Source: Pyrus communis (Eukaryota > Streptophyta > Magnoliopsida > Rosales > Rosaceae). From it: 64,000 nucleotides of DNA. The stretch lies in assembly GCF_963583255.1 (NCBI RefSeq), contig NC_084807.1, forward strand, positions 23,089,572 to 23,153,571. The letters run 5' to 3'. How positions within the stretch are numbered: the first letter of the stretch is position 1; the number at the start of each line of letters is the position of its first letter. Of the stretch, positions 45,414-57,910 are shown piece after piece. The translations under genes were made by a program, and so were the position numbers. A model generated the notes under the pieces. The model worked only from the letters and a program-made list of their open reading frames with translations. It searched no databases and had not been told where the DNA came from.

Positions 45414-46869
45414 ATTTTTAACTACTATATCTTTCTCTTTCTTATAGGGGAGGCGAGGAGGAGTGGCACGAAGCCCTTTACGTACATCCACCCTCTACGT
45501 ACATATCTTATGAGTTACGAGGACTCTAATGGCCTTCTGAATTAGGGCAAGATTAGTTAATTGTTAAGTGTGTTTTTCTGGGACGACAGGTGATACTGAG
45601 TTTTATGTACTTTTGTAAAAAGACTATAGTTGTAGGCAGAAGCAAATGTTCTTTTCCATATTATTTCATTAGCACATCAGAAAGTGAAGCTCATGTTTTT
45701 CAGGTGATGGTCGTCACTTTCCTATATTTCTTTGTTCTCTTTACTCTACACAGCCGCATCATTTTTTTAATAAATTTCTTGGATATGCAGTGCATGTGTG
45801 CACCTAAACTCATTTTTCTTCTTTTTTGTTTTACTTTTTTTTCTCTTTCTCGTAAGTTTGGAAGAAAGTTGAGGTTCCACCATAAAATCAATTGGTAATA
45901 CATGGAGTAGCTTAACCTCTTATAAGCCCTTGCAAGACTTATCCTTTCACCAACGTGTAACTCTTTTACCTTCACATCCTCACAAGTTTTTCCTCCTGTA
46001 CTGCCGCAGCTTTGAGATATTTTGGTTCTTGTCGTTTTCCTTGCTCTGGATTAATCTTTGTGAAAAACCAGTGATCACAGTAAAGCTTGTGGCTTTAATA
46101 GGAGCTCCCTTAATTCTCCAAAAAGAAAATCGGATAATGCGTATCAAACTCAATAACGCAGACAAATTTATGCCCATTGTGTTTTCAGAAAATGTTATTC
46201 TAGATCTTTCCTGTTCATTTATAAAAGGGACCCAAAGCCAGTTTGTTTTGTACATGATTAAAAACAAGACAAATCCTAGATCTATAATTGTTTTAGATTT
46301 TGATTTACGTAGACAAAATGATGCAAAGTTTTAAGATATCTGATGACAAAGATAATGCAAAATGTGGTGATATTTCTATAGAGCACGCAGTTCTCAAAAA
46401 AAAAAATTCCGGGGTAGATACTAACTGTAGTCACTCTTCTACATGTTTATTTTTATCTATTTCTATTTATTTATAAACTTGATACCCTTTCTAATAAGAG
46501 TGAGTCCCACATCACGAAGCTAGAAAGTTCCTCTAATGGGGACAACCCGAAAAACAACTAACAAAACCTTATTATAGTATGGTTTATACACAGTATGATA
46601 ATGAGGATGATTTCAAATGATATCACAAAAAAAATTCAGTATAGTAAATAGAAAGTGGCAAAGTGAAGAGAAAAATATTAATACATGAGAGGCGAGAGAG
46701 GGGTTTTTTTGTTTAAATGATGAAACAAGAATAGTTTTGTGAATATAATATTTGATGTGAGGTATATTTGATGGTAGATATATATACTTTCTTCAAATAT
46801 AACAAGTTTATGTATATAATTGCAATTTGAAACTTAACAACAAATTGCTTGAATGAATTTGTAATTTGG

Positions 46870-49800
46870 TTTAAAAATTTGGTCTCCTTAACATTATCCC
46901 CTCTTTCTTGCTTCTTTCTTCGTCTTTTTATCTCCTCTCACTCTAACTCGTCCACACCATCATTTTCACCTACAAGTACTTTTCAGTTTTCAGACACTCA
47001 CTCCATTACAGAAAGAAATCCTCTCCAGATCTCTTCCACCAAAGCTTACAGATCAAGTGATCCAGACCCTTGAAATTTTATCCAACGGCTAAAAACAGAG
47101 ACTCCGTTTAAAAATTATAATAATTTTAGCCGTTGGATCAAATTTCAAAGGTCCGGATCACTTGATCCGTGAAATTTGATAGAAGAGATCCGAAGATGAT
47201 CTCTTTCCCTCCATTACTTCCCAGGCACAAACCTCCATAGAGCCATAATATGTTTAAATAAGGAAAAAGGAAAATATAAATCTTATCATTTTGGACTCAT
47301 CTTTTTATTATTAGTTTTTCTTTTCTTTTCTTTTTTTTCTTTTTTTCAACTTATTAGTTTTTCATTATACTAAGTATTTCATTTGGTGTATTACCACATT
47401 TTTCTTCAACACATAATAAAAGGAGTGACATATAAAAATTTACATTTTTCTCTTTAAAGATATTTTACTATATTTACGAATGGTATGTTAATTATAAATT
47501 AAGCTAAGTTTTATTCTTTCCTATTTCTTATTTCTTCGTACAATGAATTTCTCTATAAAAACAAAAAAACAAAAAAAAGTAACATTGTTTCAATGAATTC
47601 GTAAAGATTTCTTTCAACGTCAAGTAATCAATGTAAAGATAAGGATGAGCCATTGTAAAATAAGTGTGAAGAAACAATAAAGATTTCTTTCAACGTCAAG
47701 TAATCAATGTAAAGATAAGAATGAGCCATTGTCAAATAAGTATGAAGAAACAAAACTAGATAAGGCGTATCAAAACTTAATACCAAACATAATTTTGACA
47801 AAAAAAAATACGTCACACAGATTTATGCCCACAATACTTTCAAAATTATCATTCTAGATTTTTCCTCTCATATATTTACCATGTAAAGCATGCCGATTCA
47901 CATCATTCGCCTTTCTTCTTCATCATATAAATGCACAGATATTATGTGGTCTTCTCTTGACAAAGTTTAGTTTCCTCTCTCAAGGGAGTCACCAATGGCA
48001 AATAATGGTGGTCAAAAAGTTCAATTTTGAATTTGAAAGTCATTGTTTGTAGCTAGTATCATTGGCGGCTGCAGGCAAAGTGGAACCAAAGGTCATCTAG
48101 GAAAAAAGGAAGAAAGAGGCGAAGCCCTTTACATCCACCCTTTAAGACCACACCTCTCATAAATATAGTTGTCTGCTTTTCAGCTAGATTGTAGAGAAGA
48201 GGATAATGATGCAAGCCGGCAGGCTCTACAGGTAATATGGACGATGAATGTAAAGGACTTCACATCATTACCCTGTCCTCTATAATCCAGCTGGAAAATA
48301 ATCAGTTGTGTTTAGGAATGATGTGGTCATAGAGGATGGATGTAAAGGGCATTGCCCTGTCGCCCTACGGCGTACTTTGGTTCAACTTTTCGTGCAGTTG
48401 TCAACATTGGCGACAAGCAATGATTCTCATATTCAAAGTGAACTTCTTCACCGCCATTATCCTTCATTTGGTTGAAAGACTTCAAATTTAATAAGAGCAT
48501 AGTCACTCAGACAAATCATAATAGGCACTTCATCACAAGTTCAATAGTAGATCAATACGTTGAATTTTCTTTCTTTTTTTTTTCTTTTTTTTTTTTTTTT
48601 TTTTTTTTTTTGGAGCTAGGGAGGATTGCATGATCACGGAGGAGATTTGGTTTGAGGAACCCTTAAGCCAAAAAGACTTAGGGAAGATTGACTACTCTCA
48701 GCATCAGCACCAAGTTATATCCACAACCTCAAGCCAGGAAGACTTACGCGTAGCACCTAACTTCCAGCCGCTACCGCCATAGATTTACGTAGGAATTTAC
48801 AGATTACGCACTTCCAAGAACTGCTGCCAGTGCGAAATCTTGTACTCATCTTCAATTAATGTAATTCGACCAATTCTTCCTCAAAGGGATGAGCACATGA
48901 TGAATTTTATAGAATGCTAATAACAAATTTTTTTTCATTGTTCACATTTCAGTTGATAAAGATAATTTTTTCAAAACATACGATATTATCTACATAAAGG
49001 AGTGAGGGAGCATGTTAACCCTCACAATTAGCTAGCCATAATAATTTTGTTCAAATTCGTATTTTGGTGAGAATCGAACCTATAACATCTTACTACTAAA
49101 TTTTGTTTGGATTCAACTTTCTGAAATTTTATCACCTCTGTAAACAAAAAAAAGAGCAAGAAGAAAAAATATAAGCAGATAGTACTCGTATATATTCATT
49201 GGTATTATAAGCCTTTTTTCTTTGTTATGAGATTGTTGAATTTATTATGTCGTTGTCTTTTAACTCAATGGATTATTGAGAAAAGTAACCAGGTTCTTCA
49301 TGCCTGTGTGTGTTTTATTTTGCCAAGTGGCTATTGATCAACTTCTTCACGTATACAAATTCGTTGATCATTACTGGATGGCCGATGAGGTGTATTTAAG
49401 AATTGTTCGAGAAATATTCAAGAAAAAAAAGTAGATAAAACAAGGACCCATACAAATTTAGGTGTGTATTTACATTTAGTTATGATCGTTGGATGTTATA
49501 AGATTCACATGCTACAATAAAGTGTAAAAATATTTGTCTCTTAATCTTATCTCATTTAGGTATATTATGTTAATTATAATTACATCACATTTCATTTGTT
49601 TATATTTGTCTTATTTTTTCGTACATGGAATCTATTACATAAAATATACAATAATTAATATAAACATAAGGATGTGTCATTACAAATAGGTCTGAAGGAA
49701 TAAAATCTGATAAGATGTAACTTAATACGCACACAGAATTATGCCCATTGTATTTTTAAAACATTATTCTAGATCTTTCCTTTTCATCCAAGACTGAGTT

Positions 49801-50090
49801 GTTTTATACGTGATTACAAATAAGATGTATCTTGATCAATAATTGCTCCATATTTTAAATTACATAGAGAAAATGATACAAAGTCTTGATAAAAGTAATA
49901 ACCAAGACAAAGCGGAATATGATGATAGATCTCAAGAGCTTAAACCATGTGGAATTCTCAAAAATTGTATACATAATTGACCACAAGCACATTAACTTTT
50001 ATAGCTCTTTTATTCAGTTTTCATTTTTTATCTATTTACGTTTATTTTTCAGGTTTCATCGATTTATGAACCTTATCCACTTGTTCACAC
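46870..50090. repeat. Array segment Q3
   Basis: Full-length Q copy. It shares with Q4 the deletion within the SINE-like insert (join near 48665), so Q3 and Q4 are sister copies. It contains a private roughly 50-bp tandem duplication at 47600-47740 (GATTTCTTTCAACGTCAAGT occurs twice). The end continues beyond the point where Q4 is interrupted by the retrotransposon. Confidence 0.84.
47995..48466. repeat. Inverted repeat of a gene fragment, Q3
   Basis: Same layout as Q2. The + arm has an extra T in GTTCAATTTTG that breaks its frame, and the minus arm has small deletions. The fold-back remains. Confidence 0.72.
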
Positions 50091-50350
50091 GCCTGCTTAC
50101 ACACCCTCTAATGCAAGTAGGCCCTGTAGAGAGCAAAACATGCCATTGGAACCCAGGATCTGCTCCAGTACCTAAAGGATATGGACGCTGAGACATTCGA
50201 GGACTTTTACTCGCTTTCAGAGCTGGATCTTGCAAATGTGATGAGCCTGAAATGCTAGGAGGTGGAGACATAGAACATCCACTGCCACTTACAGGCAAAG
50301 TACTGTCGGCAGTTCCTCTAATGGGTCACGCTGATGTCCACGAACTTCAC
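50053..50350 (+). pseudogene. Terminal gene fragment at the end of Q3, broken frame
   Basis: After TTTTTCAG at 50045-50052, one frame reads VSSIYEPYPLVHTPAYTPSN and stops at about 50172. Another contains SAPVPKGYGR, a TGA, then DIRGLLLAFRAGSC and ends LMGHADVHELH. Composition is less AT-rich than the surroundings, as for real exons. The two stretches in different frames imply indels. Not recognised. Confidence 0.4.
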
Positions 50351-50399
50351 TAACCCCACAATGTATATACTTCACCATGTTCGTTTAAACCAGATTCCA

Positions 50400-51933
50400 G
50401 CTATAACCTTTGTACAAGCACCCCATTACGTTTTTTATTATTTATAAGTTTTCTGTATTTTTTTTCTAATTGATTATTTATATCGAGAACCTATTCTGTA
50501 TCAAATAAACATACTAGAGGGGTCGCTTGCTTGCTTTCAAATGCAAGTTGGCGTTCTTAGCTTGTTCAAGTTCTCGGCACGAGCACGGCTGAACCCCGTT
50601 TGTTATCACGACTATCGTGACGTTCGAATATCTTTGCTTGATCAGTCTTATTTGCCATTCGCAGAACCTTCGCATTTGAGAATATTGTGGACGAGACTAA
50701 GATTTTCATTCCTCATGAGTGTTTTTTTTTTGGGATGTGATATCCATACTTTTTTTTACTTATCACACATTCTTCTAATTTTCGACTGTCGGATTGGAAG
50801 AATTGAAAAAGATCAACCGATAAAAATTAATAAAGGATATGTGAGAAGTAAAATAAGATGTGCAGATAACACACCTTTTTTTTTTTTTTTTTTTTATCCA
50901 AACTATAAATTCATTACCAGGCAAAAGCCAATAAATACAAGGAAAGTAAAGTGGTGAAGATAGAGACTTCTAGATGCTGCACCAAGTGCCAAACGTCAAT
51001 CCACCACTTCCCCGTGGACTTCGCTAGGCGGATACCAGATCCCCAAATGACATTGTTAGGTCCCCATCCATCGAGAAAGCACCGGATGCGCTCGTCCTTT
51101 CGATAGTTCAACAATAAATTACCCCGATATCATTCATCTAACCAAAGAAAGTAAACAAATCCCGCCCACTCGCTCAATTTTCTTCTCTTAAAATAGTTTA
51201 GAACGTAGAATAATGAGAAACGATAAGGGGTTCTGTTAAACGCGAGGCTCTCCGTGGACTCTTTGCCACTTTAAAGTTTAACATCAATTTTCGTGCAAAA
51301 AGAATAAGGAAGCAGATAGTCTATAGAAAGTCCTACTTTTAAAAGATGCCTTTAGCATTTCTACAGAATAATAAGAACTTCAAGATCCAATACAATTACA
51401 AGAAACAAAATCTGCATGCTTGTGCTAAATAGCTGATTCTCTCACATGGTAAGGCCAGAAATAATAGCATAAAACAACACATCATCATAATTATTGGGGT
51501 AAAAACAAATTTCATAATTTTAAGTAAATATTCTAATTGTCCTGCTGGGGAAGTTATGCAACTCTACATTGCAGAAAAGGAAAACAAAAATAAGAAAGAT
51601 ACAGTGACAAAACTTCCTTGGCCCAGAAAAATTAGGGAAAAGGGATACATTCAAGAGGATATCAAAGAACAAAAAACAGATACAACTGAATTTTGATGCA
51701 CCGTAGTAAAGCAAGAACTGTTACCACCTTGATCGGCCATTGATGCTCTCGGACTTAACCTGCAGAAGTTCCAAAAACCCGATGGTGCTGCTTGACGCGA
51801 GTGCAAAGTAAAAGAAAATGAAAGGGCTCCCCAGCAAGAACGAACAGTGAAAAGTTATCAACTATAGTATGCCTTATTGCTATTCATGTTGGCCTTATGA
51901 ACCTGGCCATCTTTCTGAATCTCCGATTCACGT
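50400..51933. other. Intergenic; 3' flank of the DUF506 gene
   Basis: 50520-50960 is mixed-composition sequence without a recognisable product. The minus-strand frame at 50914-51114 (66 residues) contains GPNNVIWGSGIRLAKS but has no context. 51700-51930 should hold the 3' UTR of the gene to its right. Confidence 0.4.
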
Positions 51934-53482
51934 TTATTTAAGGTCTGGGAAAACAAAATTCTGAAAAGCCGCAATACAATCAAGTGTCTTCAAGATCTCT
52001 CGCTTCAAGAGCCGAAAAATGTACATTCTTAGTGAATCCTGAAACAAAGCGTGCCTCCGCCTATCGGGCTTGTGCATCCTAACATGATCGTTATTTATGG
52101 GCCTTAACAGTCTTTCTGCCTCAATTTCAGACTGAAGCAGAGACTGCAGCATCTTCAAATGTGCACTGCATTTCTTGTGGTCAAAATTGTAGGAGCCATT
52201 AACATTCTGTTCTTCTAGATTAAACTGTCTCTGGTACGGTGACTGCCATTTCGCTTGCAGATATGCAAGCGATCTCCACAGAGGAAGAGGCATCGAGTTC
52301 TGCTTTAGGGAAGATCTAGCAGCTTCAGCCATAACTTTAAGGTACTGTTTCAGCCTAGTCAAGGATCCCACATAAACAACCGGTAGTGAATTCAATATTC
52401 TATCATACGATTGGACAGCTCTAGCTATTTCAAAGTGGCTCCGGAAATCAAGATCAATGATGAGACGCTCAGAGCTCCCCAAATTGTTGTAGTTCACCAC
52501 ATCAATATATTCATGATCCCCTGCACAAAGATGATACGAAAACAAACTCTCAAAATGATTGAACTCCAAAATTCCTACACCTCAATTGCAATCAGAAACC
52601 TATCGGACCCAATTAAATTGAGCAGACAGGATCTCACAAGCCTATGAGATATTTTGTGATAAATTTTCTACTGATTGCTGAACAAAGTTCGTGGGATCAT
52701 AGAATCGGTATATGGGCAAGCTCAGGGTTCAGTTTACAAATATTACAGATATAAACAGAAAGTGTTTAACGCACCCAACAAAAGAACAACTCGGGAAAGA
52801 ACCACCTAAAAATTCCACAAAATAAGGTTTTTGCAGAATTGAGATAAATGGCATACCTCCGTGGACCTTGCCACTGCCCTGCCACCGAGCCGCGCACACG
52901 GCAGCGTCATAACCTGAAAGCCTCAGAAGCTTAACCAGAGCAAACTTGAGGCAGCTGGAATTGCATTGACCTGACTTATCAAAATTAAGATCGTTTTCGC
53001 TGATGGACAGTATCAAAGAATGAACCGCTGAAGTCAAATCGCTTTCGTACCGAGCCACCGAACGCTTGAAAAACTGTAATACAACCCAAAATCACCATTC
53101 AAAGTTCTGCATAAATTAGAAGCAAAATATGAAGCTGAACAACTCAGCACATGGAGTAAAAATTATTGCCTTCGCATTCGAAAAGCTGAATTAACTTCGA
53201 ACTTTATGGAAAGTTCAAAAGTTTTGTTTATAATTTTACAAAACAAAATAAACGACCAAACAATCGAATTCTTACCGGAATTTTATCGGCAAGGTGACCG
53301 AGATCGGAGAGAGCAGAATCGCTGTCGCTGCTACACCACGACTCAGCTCCAACGCTACCGTTTTCCAAAAAATCAGTGACCATGAGAGCGAGGTCGTGCT
53401 CGCTCTCGTGGCTGAAACCCCCTCCGATATTACCCCTCATCCACACGTCGCCGCCTGCCATGCACACTACCCGGCAGTCCAT
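51934..53482 (-). CDS. DUF506 / PDDEXK-like family protein (PF04720)
   Basis: Three exons: 53482-53276 (69 codons), 53073-52857 and 52520-51934, all GT-AG with matching phases (0, then 1). Product 336 residues. Exon 1 has the family's N-terminal signature (SHESEHDLALMVTDFLENG and a Ser/Asp-rich WCSSDSDSA stretch). Exon 2 has LRLSGYDAAVCAARWQGSG. Exon 3 has GDHEYIDVV, LIIDLDFRSHFEIARA, LPVVYVGSLTRLKQYLKVM and PLPLWRSLAYLQAKW. The family is plant-specific, predicted to have a PDDEXK nuclease-like fold, with no proven enzymatic activity; one Arabidopsis member (RXR1) restrains root-hair growth. I chose the ATG at 53482; an internal Met at 53461 is possible. It lies between Q3 and Q4 but has no frame damage. 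Confidence 0.9.
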
Positions 53483-53664
53483 TCCAACCCCCAAAACGCC
53501 TTCGTTTCTTCTCTAACAACGATCACCACGACCCTTCCTCTTCCTCGCGGGTAGCAATCATCTCCTAAATCCAATGTTAGAGCTCGCCGCACCCGATCAT
53601 ATTCCTCCTCCCAAAAGCCCTACCTAGCTCAACCCCCAGCTGGAATTTTAACAGCAAAGGCTCC
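53483..53664 (-). promoter_or_regulatory. 5' flank of the DUF506 gene, cut short by Q4
   Basis: Only about 180 bp of unique sequence separates the ATG from the start of array segment Q4 at about 53665. Any further upstream promoter elements would now lie within Q4 or be lost. No clear TATA box was identified. Confidence 0.4.
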
Positions 53665-56600
53665 TAATTTGGTTTAAAAAAAAATTTGGTTTCCTTACCA
53701 TTATCCCCTCTTTCTTGCTTCTTTCTTCGTCTTTTTATCTCCTCTCACTCTAACTTGTCCACACCATCATTTTCACCTGCATGTACTTTTCAGACACTCA
53801 TTCCAGTACGGAAAGAGATCATCTTTGGATCTCTTCCACCAAAGGTAGGTTACGGATCAATTGATTCGGATCTTTAAAATTTTATCCAACGGCTAAAAAC
53901 AGAAACTCTCTTTAAAAATTATAATAATTTTAACCGTTGAATCAAATTTTAAAAGTCCGGATCACTTGATCCGTGAAATTTGGTGAAAGAGATCTGGCCC
54001 AGGCACAAACCTCCATAGAGCCATAATATGTTTAAATAAGGAAAAAGGAAAATATGAACCTTATCATTTTGGACTCATCTTTTTATTATTAGTTTTTCTT
54101 TTCTTTTTTCTTTTTTGTTTTCAACTTATTAGTTTTTCATTATACTAAGTATTTCATTTGGTGTATTACCACATTTTTCTTCAACACATAATAAAAGGAG
54201 TGACATATAAAAATTTACATTTTTCTCTTTAAAGATATTTTACTATATTTACGAATGGTATGTTAATTATAAATTAAGCTAAGTTTTATTCTTTCCTATT
54301 TCTTATTTCTTCGTACAATGAATTTCTCTATAAAAAAACGCATGTAACATTGTTTCAATGAATTCGTAAAGATTTCTTTCAACGTCAAGTAATCAATGTA
54401 AAGATAAGGATGAGCCATTGTCAAACAAGTGTGAAAAAACAAAACTAGATAAGGTGTATCAAAACTTAATACCAAACACAGTTTTGACAAAAAAAAATAC
54501 CGCACATAGATTTATGCCCACAATACTTTCAAAATTATCATTCTAGGTTTTTCCTCTCATATATTTACCTTGTAAAGCATGCCGATTCACATCGTTCACC
54601 TTTCTTCTTCATCATATAAACACTCAGATATTATGTGGTCTTCTCTTGACAAAGTTTAGTTTCCTCTGTCAAGGGAGTCACCAATGGCGGTCAAAAAGTT
54701 CAATTTTGAATTTGAAAGTCATTGTTTGTAGCTAGTATCATTGACGGCTGCAGGCAAAGTGGAACCAAAGGTACTCTAGGAAAAAAGGAAGCATGAGGCG
54801 AAGCCCTTTACATCCACCCTTTATGACCACACCTCTCGTAAATGTAGTTGTCTGCTTTTCAGCTAGATTGTAGATAAGAGGATAATGATGCAAGCCGGCA
54901 GGCTCTACAGGTAATATGGACGATGAATGTAAGGGGCTTCACATCATTACCCATTCCTCTATAATCCAGCGAAAGTAGCTAGTTGTGTTTATGAATGATG
55001 CGGTCATAAAGGTTGGATGTAAAGGGCATTGCCCTGTGCCTCCTCGCCCTACGCCTTACCTTTGGTTCAACTTTTCGTGCAGTTGCCAACATTGGCGACA
55101 AGCAATGATTCTCGTATTCAAAGTGAACTTCTTCACCGCCATTATCCTCCATTTGGTTGAAGACTTCAAATTTAGTAAGAGCATGGTCACTCAGACAAAT
55201 CATAATAGGCCCTTCATCACAAGTTCAATAGTAGATCAATATGTTGAATTTTTTTTTTTTTTTTTTTGGAGCTAGGGAGGATTGATCATGAAGGAGATTT
55301 AGTTCGAGGAACCCCTCAAGCCAGAAAGACTTAGGGGAGATTGACTACTCTCAACATCAGCACCAAGTCATATCCACTACCTCAAGCCAAAAGAATTTAC
55401 GCGTAGCACCTAACCTCCAGCTGCTACCGGCATATATTTAAGTAGGAATTTATAGATCACGCACTTACGAGAATTGCTGCCAGCGGGGAATCTTGTACTC
55501 ATCTTCAATTAATGTAATTCGACCAATTCTTCCTCAAAGTGATGAGCACATGATGAATTTTTATAGAATGCTAATAACAAAATTTTTTCATGGTTCACAT
55601 TTCAGTTGATAAAGATAATTTTTTCAAAACATACGATATTATCTATATAAATGGGTGCCTCACAATTAGTTAGCCATAATAATTTTATTCAGATTCATAT
55701 TTTGGTGAGAATCGAACCTATAACATCTTACTACTAAATTTTGTTTGGATTCAACTTTCTGAATTTTTATCACCTCTGTAAACAAAAAAAGAACAAGAAG
55801 AAAAAATATAAGCAGACGGTACTCGTAAATATTCATTGGTATTATAAGCCTTTTTTCTTTGTTATGAGATTGTTGAATTTATTATGTCGTTGTTTTTTAA
55901 CTCAATGGATTATTGAGAAAAAGTAACCAGGTTCTTCATGCATGTGTGTGTTTTATTTTGCCAAGTGGCTATTGATCAACTTCTTCACGTATACAAATTC
56001 GTTGATCATTACTGGATGGCCGATGAGGTGTATTTAAGAATTGTTCGAGAAATATTCAAGAAAAAAAAGTAGATAAAACAAGGACCCATAAAAATTTAGG
56101 TGTATTTACATTTAGTTATGATCGTTGTGTTATAAGATTCAAATGCTACAATAAAGTGTAAAAATATTTGTCTCTTAATCTTATTCCATTTAGGTATAGT
56201 ATGTTAATTATAATTATGTCACATTTCATTTGTTTATATTTGTCTTATTTTTTTCGTACATAGAATCTATTACATAAAACGCGTGTGATTGTTTAATTTG
56301 TAAAGATTTCTTTCAACATACAATAATTAATATAAAGATAAGGATGTGTCATTACAAATAGGTCTAAAGGAATAAAATCTGATAAGATGTAATTTAAACG
56401 GCACACATAATTATGCCCATTATGTTTGTAAAACTTTATTCTAGATCTTTCCTCTTCATCCAAGATTGGGTTGTTTTATACATGATTACAAATAAGACGT
56501 ATCTTGATCAATAATTGCTTCATATTTTAAATTACATAGAGAAAATGATACAAAGTCTTGATACATGTAATAACCAAGACAAAGCGGAATACGATGATAG

Positions 56601-56744
56601 ATCTCAAGAGCTTAAACCATGTGGAATTCTCAAAAATTGTATAAATAATTGACCACAAGCACATTAACTTTTATAGCTCTTTTATTCAGTTTTCATTTTT
56701 TATCTATTTACGTTTATTTTTCAGGTTTCATCGATTTATGAACC
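53665..56744. repeat. Array segment Q4, interrupted by a retrotransposon
   Basis: Starts with the MITE right half and truncated fold-back, and carries the inverted repeat at 54683-55152, the shortened SINE-like insert (about 55318-55490) and the exon-like frame near 55970. Alignment with Q3 is continuous up to TTTATGAACC at 56744, where the LTR begins. Confidence 0.85.
54683..55152. repeat. Inverted repeat of a gene fragment, Q4
   Basis: Same fold-back as Q2 and Q3. The + arm lacks 9 bases after the ATG (ATGGCGGTC). The minus arm frame stays open over 54979-55203. Confidence 0.73.
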
Positions 56745-57058
56745 TGTTTGGGCCCGAAATATTATTGCTGGGCCGAGCAGCAGGATGTGCTCGGCCCAAG
56801 GAGATGATAAATACTATGGGCCGAATAATAAGGCCCGGGCTAGCTGGCACAGTCGGCCAAATCCCGTCAGAAGTAGTCCAGATAAATAGAAAGGTCGAGG
56901 AAGTCCTGGTGCAACTAGGATTCTCGACCAGCAAGGAATGAAGTCCCGAAAAGAAGGAAAATTCAGAATCCCAGTAGGAGTAGGTTTGTTCGAAGAAGAA
57001 GCGAAATGGGACAAGGACTCCCAATCCAAATCGGAGTCGGTTTCAAGGAATGGGGCAC

Positions 57059-57066
57059 TATAAATA
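57059..57066 (+). promoter_or_regulatory. LTR TATA box
   Basis: TATAAATA in the context GGGGCACTATAAATACAAG, within the LTR and 314 bp from its 5' end. Confidence 0.7.
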
Positions 57067-57170
57067 CAAGAAATCATGCAAGCAGAAAGGACCTTCGAAT
57101 CAGCATACAATTGCCCTGCGCAAAACCTCTCAACATCTTGAGATTTTTTCCTTTTCTTTTCTTGCCAACA

Positions 57171-57295
57171 CACCTTCAGTTTGGATAAACAACACTGTGG
57201 AAGCGCCCGGCGAGCACCTTCAGTTTGGATAAACAGCACTGCTGCCGCAGAATCAGCCGACCGAGAAGCATCTTCAGTTTGGATAAACAGCACTG
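57171..57295 (+). repeat. Three spaced 27-bp repeats inside the LTR
   Basis: The motif CTTCAGTTTGGATAAACA, with CA-C before and CACTG after, starts at 57171, 57215 and 57269. Gaps differ (17 and 27 bp). All lie downstream of the predicted transcription start. Confidence 0.85.
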
Positions 57296-57868
57296 CGTCG
57301 AGGTCGACCGATTATCTATCCAAGTCTCGGTCGAGAAAGGTTTTCGAACCTTTGTTGGCAGAGGTCACCTTGCTAGCCTTCTCGGCATAGTTAGGTGTTA
57401 CGAATTACATTGCTCGGCGTACTGGTCGCCGAGTGGTTTTATGATTGGATACTCACAAGTGAGTTTCAGGGTTCGGCACTCCGACGGCCGAACTACGTTT
57501 ACCATCAAGACATACATCACGTTCGAGTACCTGTGCCCCTACACCTTGATCTCGATTCGACGTGCTTATACTCTCACGAATATAATCACAGTGACCAAAT
57601 CGGGCTCGGACGATTTGTGAACTCCGCAGAATTAGCAGCCTTGTCTTCAGGCTGTAGAACCCAGAGACCGAGAGCGTTCCTTCCTCGGTCGCAATCGCAA
57701 GTTAAAGAAGTCAGCAACGCGCTCAAAGCTACATCAACAAATTTTACTCCTCGGCCAGGCTCGGCCGACGAGTTGGCACGCCCCGCATTCGACCGAAGGA
57801 CGTAGTTAGCTTCTTAGTTACTCGGCCTGCGCGCCACGTAGGTTTTGTAATTTTTAGGATCAACATTT

Positions 57869-57887
57869 TGGCACGCCCAGTGGGACC
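57869..57887 (+). promoter_or_regulatory. Primer-binding site
   Basis: TGGCACGCCCAGTGGGACC lies 3 bp after the LTR end, in the place and with the TGG start expected for a tRNA 3' end complement. I do not assign the tRNA. Confidence 0.75.
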
Positions 57888-57910
57888 ATTGTGCTAAACC
57901 TTCGGAGTTC

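Larger units (their letters stand above)
44837..46860. repeat. Array segment P3, 5'-truncated
   Basis: Starts at ACAAGAAAGATGCAGCGAC, just after the position of the first hairpin. It keeps the second TATA/hairpin module, the inverted repeat and the long 3' part in common with P2. Confidence 0.83.
56745..57865 (+). repeat. 5' LTR
   Basis: Starts TGTTTGGGCCCG and ends GATCAACA, 1,121 bp. A TATAAATA box at 57059-57066 places the transcription start near 57090. Three copies of a 27-bp motif follow in the R/U5 part. The 3' LTR is not in the window, so borders rest on TG..CA, the PBS and the empty site in Q3. Confidence 0.88.

Noticed and set aside
56728..57293. Minus-strand frames of 98-159 residues
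   Set aside because: Antisense translation of the LTR with repeated peptide (LFIQTE) caused by the 27-bp repeats.
57171..57295. CRISPR-like spaced repeats in the LTR
   Set aside because: Only three units with unequal spacers, inside a plant retrotransposon LTR.
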